A stretch of DNA of 64,000 nt from Flaviflagellibacter rhizophilus (GTDB taxonomy: Bacteria; Pseudomonadota; Alphaproteobacteria; Rhizobiales; Methylopilaceae). The DNA lies in NCBI RefSeq assembly GCF_033898525.1, contig NZ_JAXAFJ010000001.1, positions 186,001 to 250,000 of the forward strand, in the 5' to 3' direction. Position 1 is the first letter of the stretch. Every line of letters begins with the position of its first letter. Positions 50,776 to 60,148 of this stretch are shown piece after piece. The translations under genes and the position numbers were made by a program. Under the pieces are notes generated by a model. That model saw only the letters and a program-made list of their open reading frames with translations. It was not told the origin of the DNA and did no database searches.

Positions 50776-51540
50776 ATGATCACCGATGCCGGCTTCTACG
50801 CCGCAGCCATCCCTGCCGTCATATTGTTGGGCCTCGGCAAGGGAGGCTTCTCGGGCATGGGCGCGCTGTCCCTGCCTATCCTCGCGCTCGCCATCCCGCC
50901 ACTGCAAGGCGCGGCGATCATGCTGCCCCTCCTGATGGTGCAGGACGTGGTCACGCTCTGGGCCTATTGGCGGAAGTGGGACTGGAGCAATCTCGGCGCG
51001 CTGCTGGCCGGCGCGGTGGTGGGCATAGGCATCGCCTACCTGATCGCGGCCTATATCTCGGATGCGATGCTGGAACTGACGCTTGGCCTGATCTGCGTGA
51101 TCTTCGGCCTTCGCCACCTGCTGACGCCAAAGGACACGCCTCCCCGGCAGCGCCATTTGCCAAGCGGGATCTTCTGGGGCGTGCTGACCGGCATCAGCAG
51201 CATGATCGCCAACAATGGCGGGCCGCCGACGCAGATCTACCTGACGCCGCAACGGCTGCCGCGCGACATCTATGTCGGCACGATGTCCCTGCTGTTCTTC
51301 ATCATCAACTGGCTGAAGGTGCCGCCCTTCATGGCGCTGGGCCAGTTCTCCATCAACACACTCACCACCTCGGCGGTGCTGATGCCGCTGGCCGTGGGTG
51401 CTGCCTGGGCCGGCGTGCTGCTGGTGCGGCGCGTCCCGGCCGAGAACTTCTACGGCATCATCTACGGCCTGATGGTGCTTGTCGGCCTGAAGCTGACCTG
51501 GGACGGCGGCAGCGTCGTGCTGCCGCCGCTGTTCGGCTGA
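50776..51540 (+). CDS. TauE/SafE family sulfite exporter-like permease
   Basis: The 254-residue protein has seven or eight membrane helices and the duplicated TauE/SafE pattern (LLGLGKGGFSGMGALSLPIL and GVLTGISSMIANNGGPPTQI). Family members export sulfite, sulfoacetate or related anions. It is far from the cysJI genes, so the substrate is open. The stop codon abuts the stop of the convergent ABC-2 permease gene with no gap. Confidence 0.88.
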   Translation: MITDAGFYAAAIPAVILLGLGKGGFSGMGALSLPILALAIPPLQGAAIMLPLLMVQDVVTLWAYWRKWDWSNLGALLAGAVVGIGIAYLIAAYISDAMLELTLGLICVIFGLRHLLTPKDTPPRQRHLPSGIFWGVLTGISSMIANNGGPPTQIYLTPQRLPRDIYVGTMSLLFFIINWLKVPPFMALGQFSINTLTTSAVLMPLAVGAAWAGVLLVRRVPAENFYGIIYGLMVLVGLKLTWDGGSVVLPPLFG

Positions 51541-52298
51541 TCACTGCTTGATGCGGTAGCCGGTGCGGAAGATCCACCAGATGGCGACGAGGCACAGGAT
51601 GAGGAAGACGAAGGTCATCCCGAAGCTGGCCATGACCCCGATGTCCGACGTGCCGTAGAAGCTCCAGCGGAAGCCGCTGACGAGGTAGACGACGGGATTG
51701 AGCAGCGTGATCTTCTGCCAGAGCGGCGGCAGCATGGAGATGGAATAGAAGCTGCCGCCGAGGAAGGTCAGCGGCGTCACCACCATTGCCGGGACGAGCT
51801 GCAGCTTCTCGAAGCCGTCCGCCCAGACGCCGATGATGAAGCCGAACAGGCTGAACGTCACCGAGGTCAGCACGAGGAAGCCCAGCATCCAGAACGGGTG
51901 CTCGATGCTGAAGTCCACGAACATACGTGCGGTCGCGAGGATGATCAGGCCGAGGATGATGGACTTCGACGCCGCGGCGCCGACATAGCCGGCCACAACC
52001 TCAAACGGGGAAACCGGAGCCGACAGCACCTCGTAGATCGTGCCCGAGAAGCGCGGCATGTAGATGCCGAAACTCGCGTTCATGATGCTCTGCGTCAGCA
52101 GCGCCAGCATGACGAGGCCGGGCACGATATAGGCGCCGTAGCTGACGCCATCGATGGCCGCCATGTGCCCGCCGATGGCCGACCCGAAGACGATGAAATA
52201 GAGGGCCGTGGAGATGACCGGCGAGGCGATGCTCTGCAGCATCGTGCGCCACATGCGGTGCATCTCGAACAGGTAGATGGCCTTCACGCCGTGGAGGT

Positions 52299-52302
<4 letters not shown>
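51541..52302 (-). CDS. ABC-2 type transporter permease
   Basis: The 253-residue permease has six membrane helices and the ABC-2 signature region (FSGTIYEVLSAPVSPFEVVA, PLTFLGGSFYSISMLPPLWQ, NPVVYLVSGFRW). It pairs with the ATPase encoded just upstream (four-base overlap). Such half-size exporters (DrrB/NodJ-like) move drugs, lipids or polysaccharides; the substrate is unknown. Confidence 0.9.
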
Positions 52303-53225
<923 letters not shown>

Positions 53226-53404
53226 GTCGGGGCTTTCGCGGAAGGTTCGATCCATATTGTAGCGATCCGCACGAAAGGAAGATGGCGGAAGGGTTCTATT
53301 CACGATCCCGGGACCAAAGGCCGGGCGGCGGGACCAGTCTTGCAACCATATGCGGCGACCACCAATTTAGGCCTCAAGAGATGCCGCTTCAGGGTCTCCC
53401 CTCG

Positions 53405-53429
53405 CAAAGCTGCTCATGGAAGGGCTTTG
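53405..53429 (+). promoter_or_regulatory. Candidate ROSE-type RNA thermometer over the hsp20 ribosome site
   Basis: CAAAGCT (53405-53411) can pair with GGCTTTG (53423-53429), and after a bulged G the bases C13-T14 pair with A21-G22, so the Shine-Dalgarno GGAAGGG (53418-53424) is inside the hairpin. The left arm has CTGCT, close to the UYGCU signature of ROSE elements, which control hsp20 genes in Rhizobiales. No folding program was run. Confidence 0.45.
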
Positions 53430-53432
53430 ACA

Positions 53433-53858
53433 TTGACGCGTATCACGCCGCTATCAAGTCCCCTCCTGCTCGGCTTCGAAGACATCGAACGCACCCTGTC
53501 CCGGGCCGTCAAAGGCGGGGACGGATATCCGCCCTACAATGTGGAGCGGATCGCGGGCGATGAGGATGCGCCGGAGAGGATCCGGATCACCCTTGCCGTC
53601 GCCGGCTTTCGGGCCGACCAGTTGAACGTCACCATCGAGGACGGGCAATTGGTCATCCGGGGACGCCAGGTGGAGGAGAATGCGAGAACATACCTGCATC
53701 GCGGCATCGCCGCGCGACAGTTCCAGCGCGTCTTCGTGCTGGCGGAAGGCATGGATGTGCTGGCCGCAGACCTGTCGCACGGTCTTTTGACGATCGATCT
53801 TGCCCGCCCGGAGCCCGAGCGTTCCGTGCGCAGGATCGACATTATGGCCCGCTCATAA
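53433..53858 (+). CDS. Small heat shock protein Hsp20 (alpha-crystallin family)
   Basis: The 141-residue chaperone holds unfolding proteins in a refoldable state. It starts with TTG: MTRITPLSSPLLLGFEDIER, the usual alphaproteobacterial N-terminus, with GGAAGGG eight bases upstream; no in-frame ATG fits. The alpha-crystallin domain follows (RIRITLAVAGFRADQLNVTI, LVIRGRQVEENARTYLHRGI) and the tail ends in RIDIMARS. It is followed by a DUF1150 gene after 18 bases and by hrcA on the other strand. Confidence 0.92.
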   Translation: MTRITPLSSPLLLGFEDIERTLSRAVKGGDGYPPYNVERIAGDEDAPERIRITLAVAGFRADQLNVTIEDGQLVIRGRQVEENARTYLHRGIAARQFQRVFVLAEGMDVLAADLSHGLLTIDLARPEPERSVRRIDIMARS

Positions 53859-53876
53859 GGGGCCGGAGGCGTAGAG

Positions 53877-54149
53877 ATGATCGACAACAACAACACCACG
53901 ATTTCCGACGGCGTCTTCATTACGCCTTCGCAGCTGGCTGGCCTTGGCGGCGGCAAGATCGCCTATGTGCGCGCCATGCTGTCCGACGATGTGAACCGCC
54001 TCTTCCCGCAAGCCCCCGACCTGGAGCCGGGCGTGCAGCTCTTCGCGCTGGTCGGCGCCGACGGCACGCCGATCCTCGTCACGGACTCCATGGAAGCTGC
54101 CTTCGCCAATGCGTGGGAGCATGAGCTGGAAACCGTCAGCCTGCACTGA
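53877..54149 (+). CDS. DUF1150 family protein
   Basis: The 90-residue acidic protein matches DUF1150: LAGLGGGKIAYVRAMLSDDV and LFALVGADGTPILVTDSMEA. The family is small, cytoplasmic and regularly encoded beside hsp20 in alphaproteobacteria; its activity is not known to me, though its second half resembles a short beta-rich regulatory domain. It lies 18 bases after hsp20 and so is probably co-expressed in heat stress. Confidence 0.88.
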   Translation: MIDNNNTTISDGVFITPSQLAGLGGGKIAYVRAMLSDDVNRLFPQAPDLEPGVQLFALVGADGTPILVTDSMEAAFANAWEHELETVSLH

Positions 54150-54161
54150 TGTGGCGGGGCT

Positions 54162-55244
54162 TTAGCCCTCGCCCAGCAGCCGCCCCACCACGCGGGCGGT
54201 GTAGTCGACCATCGGCACGATCCGCGCGTAGTTCAGCCGGGTCGGGCCGATGACACCCAGCACGCCGACGATCTGCTGACGATCGTCGCGGAACGGCGCC
54301 GCGATCATTGAGGAGCCGGAGAGCGAGAACAGCTTGTTCTCGGAGCCGATGAAGATGCGGACGCCCTCTGCGGTCTCTGCCCGGCCCAGGAGCTCGATGA
54401 CCTCCTTCTTGCTCTCAAGATCGTCCAGCAGCAGCCGCACCCGCTCCAGATCCTCCAGCGCGCGCAGATCCTCCAGCAGGTTCGACTGTCCCCGCACGAT
54501 GAGGCGGCGCTGATCGGCGTCCCCGTCGCCCCAATCCGCGAGACCGGCTGAGACAAGGCCGGCCGTCAGTTCGTGCAGTTCCTCGCTGGCCGCCGTGCGC
54601 GCGGCCTCGATCTCGGCGCGGGCCTCGAGCAGCGTGCGGCCGCGAATGCGGGCGTTCAGGAAGTTGGTGGCCTCGACCATGGCGGAGGCCGGCAGGCCGA
54701 TGGGCAGCGGCACCAGCCGGTTCTCCACCGAGCCGTCCTCCCCCACCAGCACCACGAGAGCGCGCCGGGGATCAAGCTGCACGAACTCGATATGCTTCAG
54801 CCGCGCATCCTGCTTGGTGGTCAGCACCACACCAGCGCCGCGTGAGACACCTGACAGCAGCGAAGAGGCCTGCTGCAGGATGTCGTCCGCCGAGCGTCCG
54901 TGCGACGCGACGCGCGTCTGCACATTGCGGCGTTCCTCGTCGGACAGATCGCCGAATTCCAGCATTGCATCGACGAAGAAGCGAAGGCCGCTCTCGGTGG
55001 GCAGCCGTCCCGCGCTCGTGTGGGGGGCGTGGATCAGGCCGAGGCTTTCCAGATCGGCCATCACATTGCGGACGGAGGCCGGCGACAGCGGAGCCGTGAG
55101 GCTGCGCGACAGGTTGCGGGAGCCGACCGGCTCGCCCGTGACGAGGTAGGAATCGACAATCTGCCGGAAGATCTCGCGCGAGCGCTCGTTCAGCTGGGAC
55201 AATCCGTATGCCTGTCCCGGATCCTCGGATCGTTGCCGCGACAC
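54162..55244 (-). CDS. hrcA: Heat-inducible transcriptional repressor HrcA
   Basis: HrcA binds CIRCE operators and represses groESL and related genes until heat stress. The 360-residue protein has the winged helix near the N-terminus (NERSREIFRQIVDSYLVTGE, NVMADLESLGLIHAPHTSAG), an IDD-like middle region and a GAF-like end with GVLGVIGPTRLNYARIVPMV. I chose a GTG at 55244 with GAGGT seven bases upstream; an open frame extends to 55307. It converges on the DUF1150 gene with a 12-base gap. In many relatives it is followed by grpE; here it is not in the window. Confidence 0.93.
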   Translation of the reverse strand: MSRQRSEDPGQAYGLSQLNERSREIFRQIVDSYLVTGEPVGSRNLSRSLTAPLSPASVRNVMADLESLGLIHAPHTSAGRLPTESGLRFFVDAMLEFGDLSDEERRNVQTRVASHGRSADDILQQASSLLSGVSRGAGVVLTTKQDARLKHIEFVQLDPRRALVVLVGEDGSVENRLVPLPIGLPASAMVEATNFLNARIRGRTLLEARAEIEAARTAASEELHELTAGLVSAGLADWGDGDADQRRLIVRGQSNLLEDLRALEDLERVRLLLDDLESKKEVIELLGRAETAEGVRIFIGSENKLFSLSGSSMIAAPFRDDRQQIVGVLGVIGPTRLNYARIVPMVDYTARVVGRLLGEG

Positions 55245-55447
55245 TGCTGACCTCGCCTTTTGCCTTATTGCAATTCCGGATGATGCGCGGCTCTGCACCG
55301 TGCACACCCGTAGCCCCCTTCACCATCATGCGAAAGAGGCGCTTTCGCGGTGCGATGCCCTAGACATAGAGGCATGCGAAAGGGCACGATCTGTGCAGGC
55401 CGTGGGCAAGGCCAAAAAACGGGCACCTAAGCTCGACAGGAGAACAC

Positions 55448-56356
55448 ATGCGTACAGGCTTCGTAACGCTTCTCATCGCTGCAGCCGTCGGCATTGCCGC
55501 GCCTGCCGGCGCCCAGGAACTGACCGGCACGCTCAAGAAGATCAAGGACACGGGCACGATCACGATCGGCCACCGCGATTCCTCGCTGCCCTTCTCCTAT
55601 TACGACGACAAGCAGCAGGTTGTTGGCTACGCCATGGACCTGTGCATGAAGATCGTCGACGCCGTGAAGACCGAGATGAAGATGCCCGACCTGAAGGTCG
55701 CGCTGAACCCGGTGACCTCGGCCACCCGCATCCCGCTGATGGCGAACGGCACGGTCGACCTCGAATGCGGCTCGACGACCAACAATCTCGAGCGCCAGAA
55801 GCAGGTGGCCTTCACCATCACCCATTTCGTGACGGCGAATCGCTTCGTCTCCAAGAAGGCGAACAACCTCAAGACCCTTGAGGACCTGAAGGGCAAGACC
55901 GTCGTCTCGACGTCGGGCACGACGAACATCAAGCAGATCAACGAGATCAACACCGAGCGCAATCTCGGCATCAAGATCCTGCCCGCCAAGGACCATGCCG
56001 AAGCCTTCCTGATGGTCGAGACCGACCGCGCGCAGGCCTTCGTGATGGACGACATCCTGCTGGCCAGCCTTGCGGCGAACTCGAAGGATCCCTCGCTCTA
56101 CCAGATCTCGGAAGAGGCACTCTCGGTCGAGCCCTACGGCATCATGCTCCGCAGGGAAGACCCGGCCTTCAAGAAGGTCGTCGATGACGCCATGACCGCC
56201 ATCTACAAGAGCGGCGAGATCAAGGGCATCTACGAGAAGTGGTTCACGAAGCCGATCCCGCCGAAGAACATCACGCTGAACATCCCAATCGGCGCGGCCT
56301 TCCAGAAGGTGATCGACAACCCGACCAGCTCGGGTGACCCGGCCGATTACCGCTGA
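55448..56356 (+). CDS. gltI: Glutamate/aspartate-type ABC transporter substrate-binding protein
   Basis: The 302-residue periplasmic protein has a cleavable signal (FVTLLIAAAVGIAAPAGAQ) and the family 3 solute-binding fold: ITIGHRDSSLPFSYYDDKQQ, VDLECGSTTNNLERQKQVAF, VSTSGTTNIKQINEINTERN and DDILLASLAA. Similarity to GltI/YbeJ is clear, with CGSTTNN as the amino acid contact region. AGGAGA lies five bases before the ATG. It heads the gltIJKL import operon. Confidence 0.93.
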   Translation: MRTGFVTLLIAAAVGIAAPAGAQELTGTLKKIKDTGTITIGHRDSSLPFSYYDDKQQVVGYAMDLCMKIVDAVKTEMKMPDLKVALNPVTSATRIPLMANGTVDLECGSTTNNLERQKQVAFTITHFVTANRFVSKKANNLKTLEDLKGKTVVSTSGTTNIKQINEINTERNLGIKILPAKDHAEAFLMVETDRAQAFVMDDILLASLAANSKDPSLYQISEEALSVEPYGIMLRREDPAFKKVVDDAMTAIYKSGEIKGIYEKWFTKPIPPKNITLNIPIGAAFQKVIDNPTSSGDPADYR

Positions 56357-56429
56357 TCCCACGCAACGGTAAAACAACCAGACCTTCCGGCGCCCCGGCG
56401 CCGGAAGTTTCCCCGGCCGGTGCACAACA

Positions 56430-57161
56430 ATGAGCTATAACTGGAACTGGAACATCTTCTGGGAACTCTCCCCGGAAGGCACCGGCACCTATCTCGACCT
56501 TCTGCTCCAGGGGCTGTGGACCACGATCGTGGTCTCGATCTTCGCCTGGACCATCGCCCTCGTCATGGGCTTCTCCATCGGTGTGCTGCGCACCCTGCCA
56601 TCCCGCATCGGGCAAGGCTTCGGCACCGCCTATGTCGAGTTCTTCCGCAACATCCCGCTGCTAGTGCAGCTGTTCCTGTGGTACTTCGTGCTGCCGGAAA
56701 TCGTGCCCGCATCCGCCGGCCTGTGGCTGAAGCAGATGTCGGACGCGCCGTTCTACACGGCCATCTTCGGCCTCGGCCTCTTCACCTCGGCGCGCGTGGC
56801 CGTGCAGGTGCAGGCCGGCATCGAGTCGCTTCCCGTGGGCCAGCGCATGGCCGGCACCGCGCTTGGGCTCACCACCGCGCAGACCTACCGCCATGTGCTG
56901 CTGCCGCGCGCCGTCCGCGTCATCCTGCCGCCGCTGACCTCGGAATTCCTGAACCTCATCAAGAACTCCTCGGTGGCCCTGACCATCGGCCTGCTCGAAC
57001 TGACGGCACGCACCCGCGCCATGCAGGAATACTCGTTCCAGGTGTTCGAGGCCTTCACGGCCGCGACCATCCTGTACCTCGTCCTCAACATGATCGTGGT
57101 GACCGGCATGCGCTTCCTTGAGCGGCGGGTCGCCGTGCCCGGCATGATCGCGGAACACTGA
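56430..57161 (+). CDS. gltJ: Amino acid ABC transporter permease GltJ
   Basis: The 243-residue permease begins MSYNWNWNIFWELSPEGTGT, as GltJ does, and has the HisMQ pattern with the EAA loop (MAGTALGLTTAQTYRHVLLP) that contacts the ATPase. It pairs with GltK, whose start lies two bases after its stop. Five or so membrane helices are visible. Confidence 0.93.
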   Translation: MSYNWNWNIFWELSPEGTGTYLDLLLQGLWTTIVVSIFAWTIALVMGFSIGVLRTLPSRIGQGFGTAYVEFFRNIPLLVQLFLWYFVLPEIVPASAGLWLKQMSDAPFYTAIFGLGLFTSARVAVQVQAGIESLPVGQRMAGTALGLTTAQTYRHVLLPRAVRVILPPLTSEFLNLIKNSSVALTIGLLELTARTRAMQEYSFQVFEAFTAATILYLVLNMIVVTGMRFLERRVAVPGMIAEH

Positions 57162-57163
57162 TC

Positions 57164-57856
57164 ATGCTCGCCGATTTCGACTTCGACGTCATCCGCCGCT
57201 CGCTGGGATACCTGTTCCTCGACGGCATGGCGTTCACGCTGACCCTGACGGTGCTCGCCTCCGTCATGGGCATCCTGCTCGGCACGCTGCTTGCCATCGG
57301 GCGGCTCGCCGGGCCCAAGTTCATCGCAGTTCCGATCACTGCCTATGTGAACCTGATCCGTTCGCTGCCGCTCGTGCTGGTCATCTTCTGGTTCTATTTC
57401 CTCGTTCCCTATATCGGGCAGTGGATGACGGGCGCCTCGCGGCCGGTGCAGGTCGGCGCCTTCGCCTCGACGCTGCTGACCTTCACCTTGTTCGAAGCCG
57501 CCTATTTCTCGGAGATCATGCGCGCGGGCATCCAGTCCATCCCGCGCGGGCAGGTCTCGGCCGGCTATGCGATGGGCCTGACCTATCCTCAGGTGATGCG
57601 CTACGTCGTCCTGCCGCAGGCTTTCCGGAACATGCTGCCCCTGCTGCTGACGCAGACCATCGTGCTGTTCCAGGACACCTCGCTCGTCTACGTGCTGTCC
57701 ATCACCGATTTCATGGGCGCCGCGTCCAAGGTGGCGCAGCGCGACGGCCGGCTGGTGGAGATGTATATCTTCGCGGCCGTCGTCTACTTCCTCGTCTCCT
57801 TCGCTCTCTCCCGGCTGGTGAAGCGCCTGCAGGCGCGCATCGCCATTCCCCGCTGA
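57164..57856 (+). CDS. gltK: Amino acid ABC transporter permease GltK
   Basis: The 230-residue permease has VNLIRSLPLVLVIFWFYFLV, EIMRAGIQSIPRGQVSAGYA and the EAA-like AMGLTYPQVMRYVVLPQAFR typical of GltK. It partners GltJ in the membrane channel. It starts two bases after gltJ and ends nine bases before gltL. Confidence 0.93.
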   Translation: MLADFDFDVIRRSLGYLFLDGMAFTLTLTVLASVMGILLGTLLAIGRLAGPKFIAVPITAYVNLIRSLPLVLVIFWFYFLVPYIGQWMTGASRPVQVGAFASTLLTFTLFEAAYFSEIMRAGIQSIPRGQVSAGYAMGLTYPQVMRYVVLPQAFRNMLPLLLTQTIVLFQDTSLVYVLSITDFMGAASKVAQRDGRLVEMYIFAAVVYFLVSFALSRLVKRLQARIAIPR

Positions 57857-57865
57857 GGTCCCGCC

Positions 57866-58594
57866 ATGATCGAGATCAACAATGTCAGCAAATGGTACGG
57901 CAAGTTCCAGGTGCTGACCGACTGCACCACCAATGTCGCCAAGGGCGACGTGGTGGTGGTGTGCGGACCCTCGGGCTCCGGCAAGTCCACGCTCATCAAG
58001 ACCGTCAATGCTCTAGAGCCGATCCAGCAGGGCGACATCGTCGTCGATGGCATCAAGGTCAACGATCCGAAGACCAACCTGCCCAAGCTGCGCTCGCGCG
58101 TCGGCATGGTGTTCCAGCATTTCGAGCTGTTCCCGCATCTCTCCATCACGGAGAACCTGGCGCTGGCGCAGCGGAAGGTGCTGGGCCGCCCCCGCGACGA
58201 GGCCGAGGCCACCGGCCTCAAGCTGCTGGAACGCGTCGGCCTGAAGGCGCACGCCCACAAATTTCCGGGCCAGCTTTCCGGCGGGCAGCAGCAGCGCGTC
58301 GCCATCGCCCGCGCGCTGGCGATGAACCCCATCGCCATGCTGTTCGACGAGCCCACCTCGGCGCTCGACCCGGAGATGATCTCCGAAGTGCTCGACATCA
58401 TGGTGCAGCTTGCACATGAGGGCATGACCATGATGGTGGTGACCCACGAGATGGGCTTTGCCCGCAAGGTGGCGAACCGCGTGATCTTCATGGACGAGGG
58501 CCACATCGTCGAGGATGCCGGCAAGGAAGAGTTCTTCAGCACCGAGCGCTGCGCCCGCGCCCAGCAGTTCCTGTCGAAGATCCTCCAGCACTGA
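57866..58594 (+). CDS. gltL: Amino acid ABC transporter ATP-binding protein GltL
   Basis: The 242-residue ATPase has Walker A GPSGSGKSTLIKTV, Q-loop MVFQHFELFPHLSITENLAL, signature LSGGQQQRVAIARAL and Walker B AMLFDEPTSALDPEMI. It drives glutamate/aspartate uptake with GltIJK. It is the last gene of the operon; an extragenic inverted repeat follows. Confidence 0.95.
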   Translation: MIEINNVSKWYGKFQVLTDCTTNVAKGDVVVVCGPSGSGKSTLIKTVNALEPIQQGDIVVDGIKVNDPKTNLPKLRSRVGMVFQHFELFPHLSITENLALAQRKVLGRPRDEAEATGLKLLERVGLKAHAHKFPGQLSGGQQQRVAIARALAMNPIAMLFDEPTSALDPEMISEVLDIMVQLAHEGMTMMVVTHEMGFARKVANRVIFMDEGHIVEDAGKEEFFSTERCARAQQFLSKILQH

Positions 58595-58627
58595 TCTTTC
58601 TCTGCCGCCGAGGCAGCAGGAACGGCC

Positions 58628-58699
58628 CTTATCCTGAGCTTGTCGAAGCACGCTTGGACGCAGTGCCCTCGACCATCCTTCGACAGGCTCCGGATGACG
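58628..58699. repeat. Dispersed-type inverted repeat after gltL
   Basis: CTTATCCTGAGCTTGTCGAA (58628) and the inverted CCATCCTTCGACAGGCTCCG plus GATGACG (58673-58699) face each other across about 22 bases. The core, a TCCTGAGC-TGTCGAAG form, is a common extragenic repeat of proteobacteria. No gene lies in it. Confidence 0.65.
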
Positions 58700-58787
58700 T
58701 TGGCGGGGGATGCGGGACGGCGAACCTTGCCCCCGGCGTGCGGCTGGGGCAAACAGGCGGCAACACTCCGCTCACAGGTTGATCCCG

Positions 58788-59507
58788 ATGTCCGCACGCC
58801 CGTCCAACCGCGCGCCCGATGAGATGCGCACCGTCACGCTGGAGCGCGGTGTCGCGCGCTATGCGGAAGGCTCGTGCCTCGTGAAGTTTGGCGAGACGCA
58901 TGTGCTCGTCACCGCCTCGGTCGAGGAGCGCGCGCCGGGCTGGCTGCGCGGCTCCGGCAAGGGCTGGGTGACGGCGGAATATTCCATGCTGCCGCGCGCC
59001 ACGCACGAGCGCACCCGCCGCGAGGTGACCTCCGGCAAGCCGTCCGGACGCACGCAGGAAATCCAGCGCCTGATCGGCCGCTCGCTGCGTTCCGTGGTCG
59101 ATCTGCGCGGGCTGGCCGAACGCCAGATCACCGTGGACTGCGACGTGATCCAGGCCGACGGCGGCACACGCACGGCGTCCATCACCGGCGCCTGGGTTGC
59201 CCTGAACGACTGCCTGAACTGGATGATGACGCGCCAGATGATCTCCGTGAACCCGCTGCGCCAGAACCTGGCGGCGGTGTCCTGCGGCATTGTCGGTGGC
59301 GTGCCGGTGCTCGACCTCGACTATGCCGAGGATTCCACCGCGCAGACCGACGCAAATTTCGTGATTACGGGCACCGGCGGCATCGTCGAGGTGCAGGGCA
59401 CCGCCGAGGGTGCGCCGTTCAGCGAGGACGAGCTGTTCGGCATGATGCAGTTGGCGAAGAAGGGCGTGGCCGAATTGGTGGCGCTGCAGAAGCAGGCGGT
59501 TGCGTGA
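58788..59507 (+). CDS. rph: Ribonuclease PH
   Basis: RNase PH trims tRNA 3' ends phosphorolytically. The 239-residue protein begins MSARPSNRAPDEMRTVTLER and has KFGETHVLVTASVEERAPGW, RATHERTRREVTSGKPSGRT, LIGRSLRSVVDL and DCDVIQADGGTRTASITGAW. The ATG at 58788 is preferred as the family start. Its stop overlaps the GTG start of rdgB. In many relatives it is next to hrcA; here the glt operon intervenes. Confidence 0.97.
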   Translation: MSARPSNRAPDEMRTVTLERGVARYAEGSCLVKFGETHVLVTASVEERAPGWLRGSGKGWVTAEYSMLPRATHERTRREVTSGKPSGRTQEIQRLIGRSLRSVVDLRGLAERQITVDCDVIQADGGTRTASITGAWVALNDCLNWMMTRQMISVNPLRQNLAAVSCGIVGGVPVLDLDYAEDSTAQTDANFVITGTGGIVEVQGTAEGAPFSEDELFGMMQLAKKGVAELVALQKQAVA

Positions 59508-60148
59508 GCCGTCTTCTGCCCCGCGGCAGCCGCCTCGTCATCGCGACGCACAATGACGGCAAGCTGCGCGAATTTCGCGAATTGCTGGCGCCGTTCGGCT
59601 TCGAACTGGTGTCCGCAGGCGAACTCGGCCTGCCGGAGCCGGACGAGACCGGCACCACCTTTGCCGAGAACGCCCGCATCAAGGCGGAAGCCGCAGCCAC
59701 CGCAAGCGGCCTCCCGGCCTTAGCGGACGATTCCGGCATCGCGGTGCAGGCTCTCTGGGGAGCGCCGGGCATCTTCTCCGCGCGCTGGGCGGGGCCGAGC
59801 AAGGATTTTGCGGCTGCGATGCAGCGCATAGAGGTTGATCTGCAGGGCCGCGGCGCCACGAACCGAAGCGCCGCCTTCATTGCCGCCCTCTCGCTGATGT
59901 GGCCGGACGGGCACGAGGAAGCCATCGAAGGATCGGTTGTGGGCAATGTGGTTTGGCCACCCCGCGGCACGCTTGGTTTCGGCTATGATCCCGTTTTCCT
60001 GCCCGAGGGGCATGACAGGACGTTCGGCGAGATGAGCGCAGAGGAAAAGCACGGCGTGGACTGGGAGCGCCGTTCCGGCCTGTCCCACCGCGCGCGCGCC
60101 TTCCTGGCCTTGGCCGAGCGCTGCTTCCGCGAGGCGCCGGCCCGTTGA
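59504..60148 (+). CDS. rdgB: Non-canonical purine NTP pyrophosphatase (RdgB/HAM1)
   Basis: RdgB hydrolyses dITP, XTP and similar nucleotides to keep them out of DNA and RNA. The 214-residue protein starts from GTG at 59504, overlapping the rph stop by GTGA, and has VIATHNDGKLREFRELLAPF, TFAENARIKAEAAA, ALADDSGIAVQALWGAPGIF and GTLGFGYDPVFLPEG. Its stop in turn overlaps the hemW start. Confidence 0.96.
   Translation: MSRLLPRGSRLVIATHNDGKLREFRELLAPFGFELVSAGELGLPEPDETGTTFAENARIKAEAAATASGLPALADDSGIAVQALWGAPGIFSARWAGPSKDFAAAMQRIEVDLQGRGATNRSAAFIAALSLMWPDGHEEAIEGSVVGNVVWPPRGTLGFGYDPVFLPEGHDRTFGEMSAEEKHGVDWERRSGLSHRARAFLALAERCFREAPAR

Noticed and set aside
53416..53433. ATG at 53416 as hsp20 start
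   Set aside because: It is out of frame and stops after four codons (TGA at 53428); the TTG at 53433 has the proper spacing and the family N-terminus.
55245..55447. CIRCE operator near hrcA
   Set aside because: No TTAGCACTC-N9-GAGTGCTAA or close variant was found in this gap or before hsp20.
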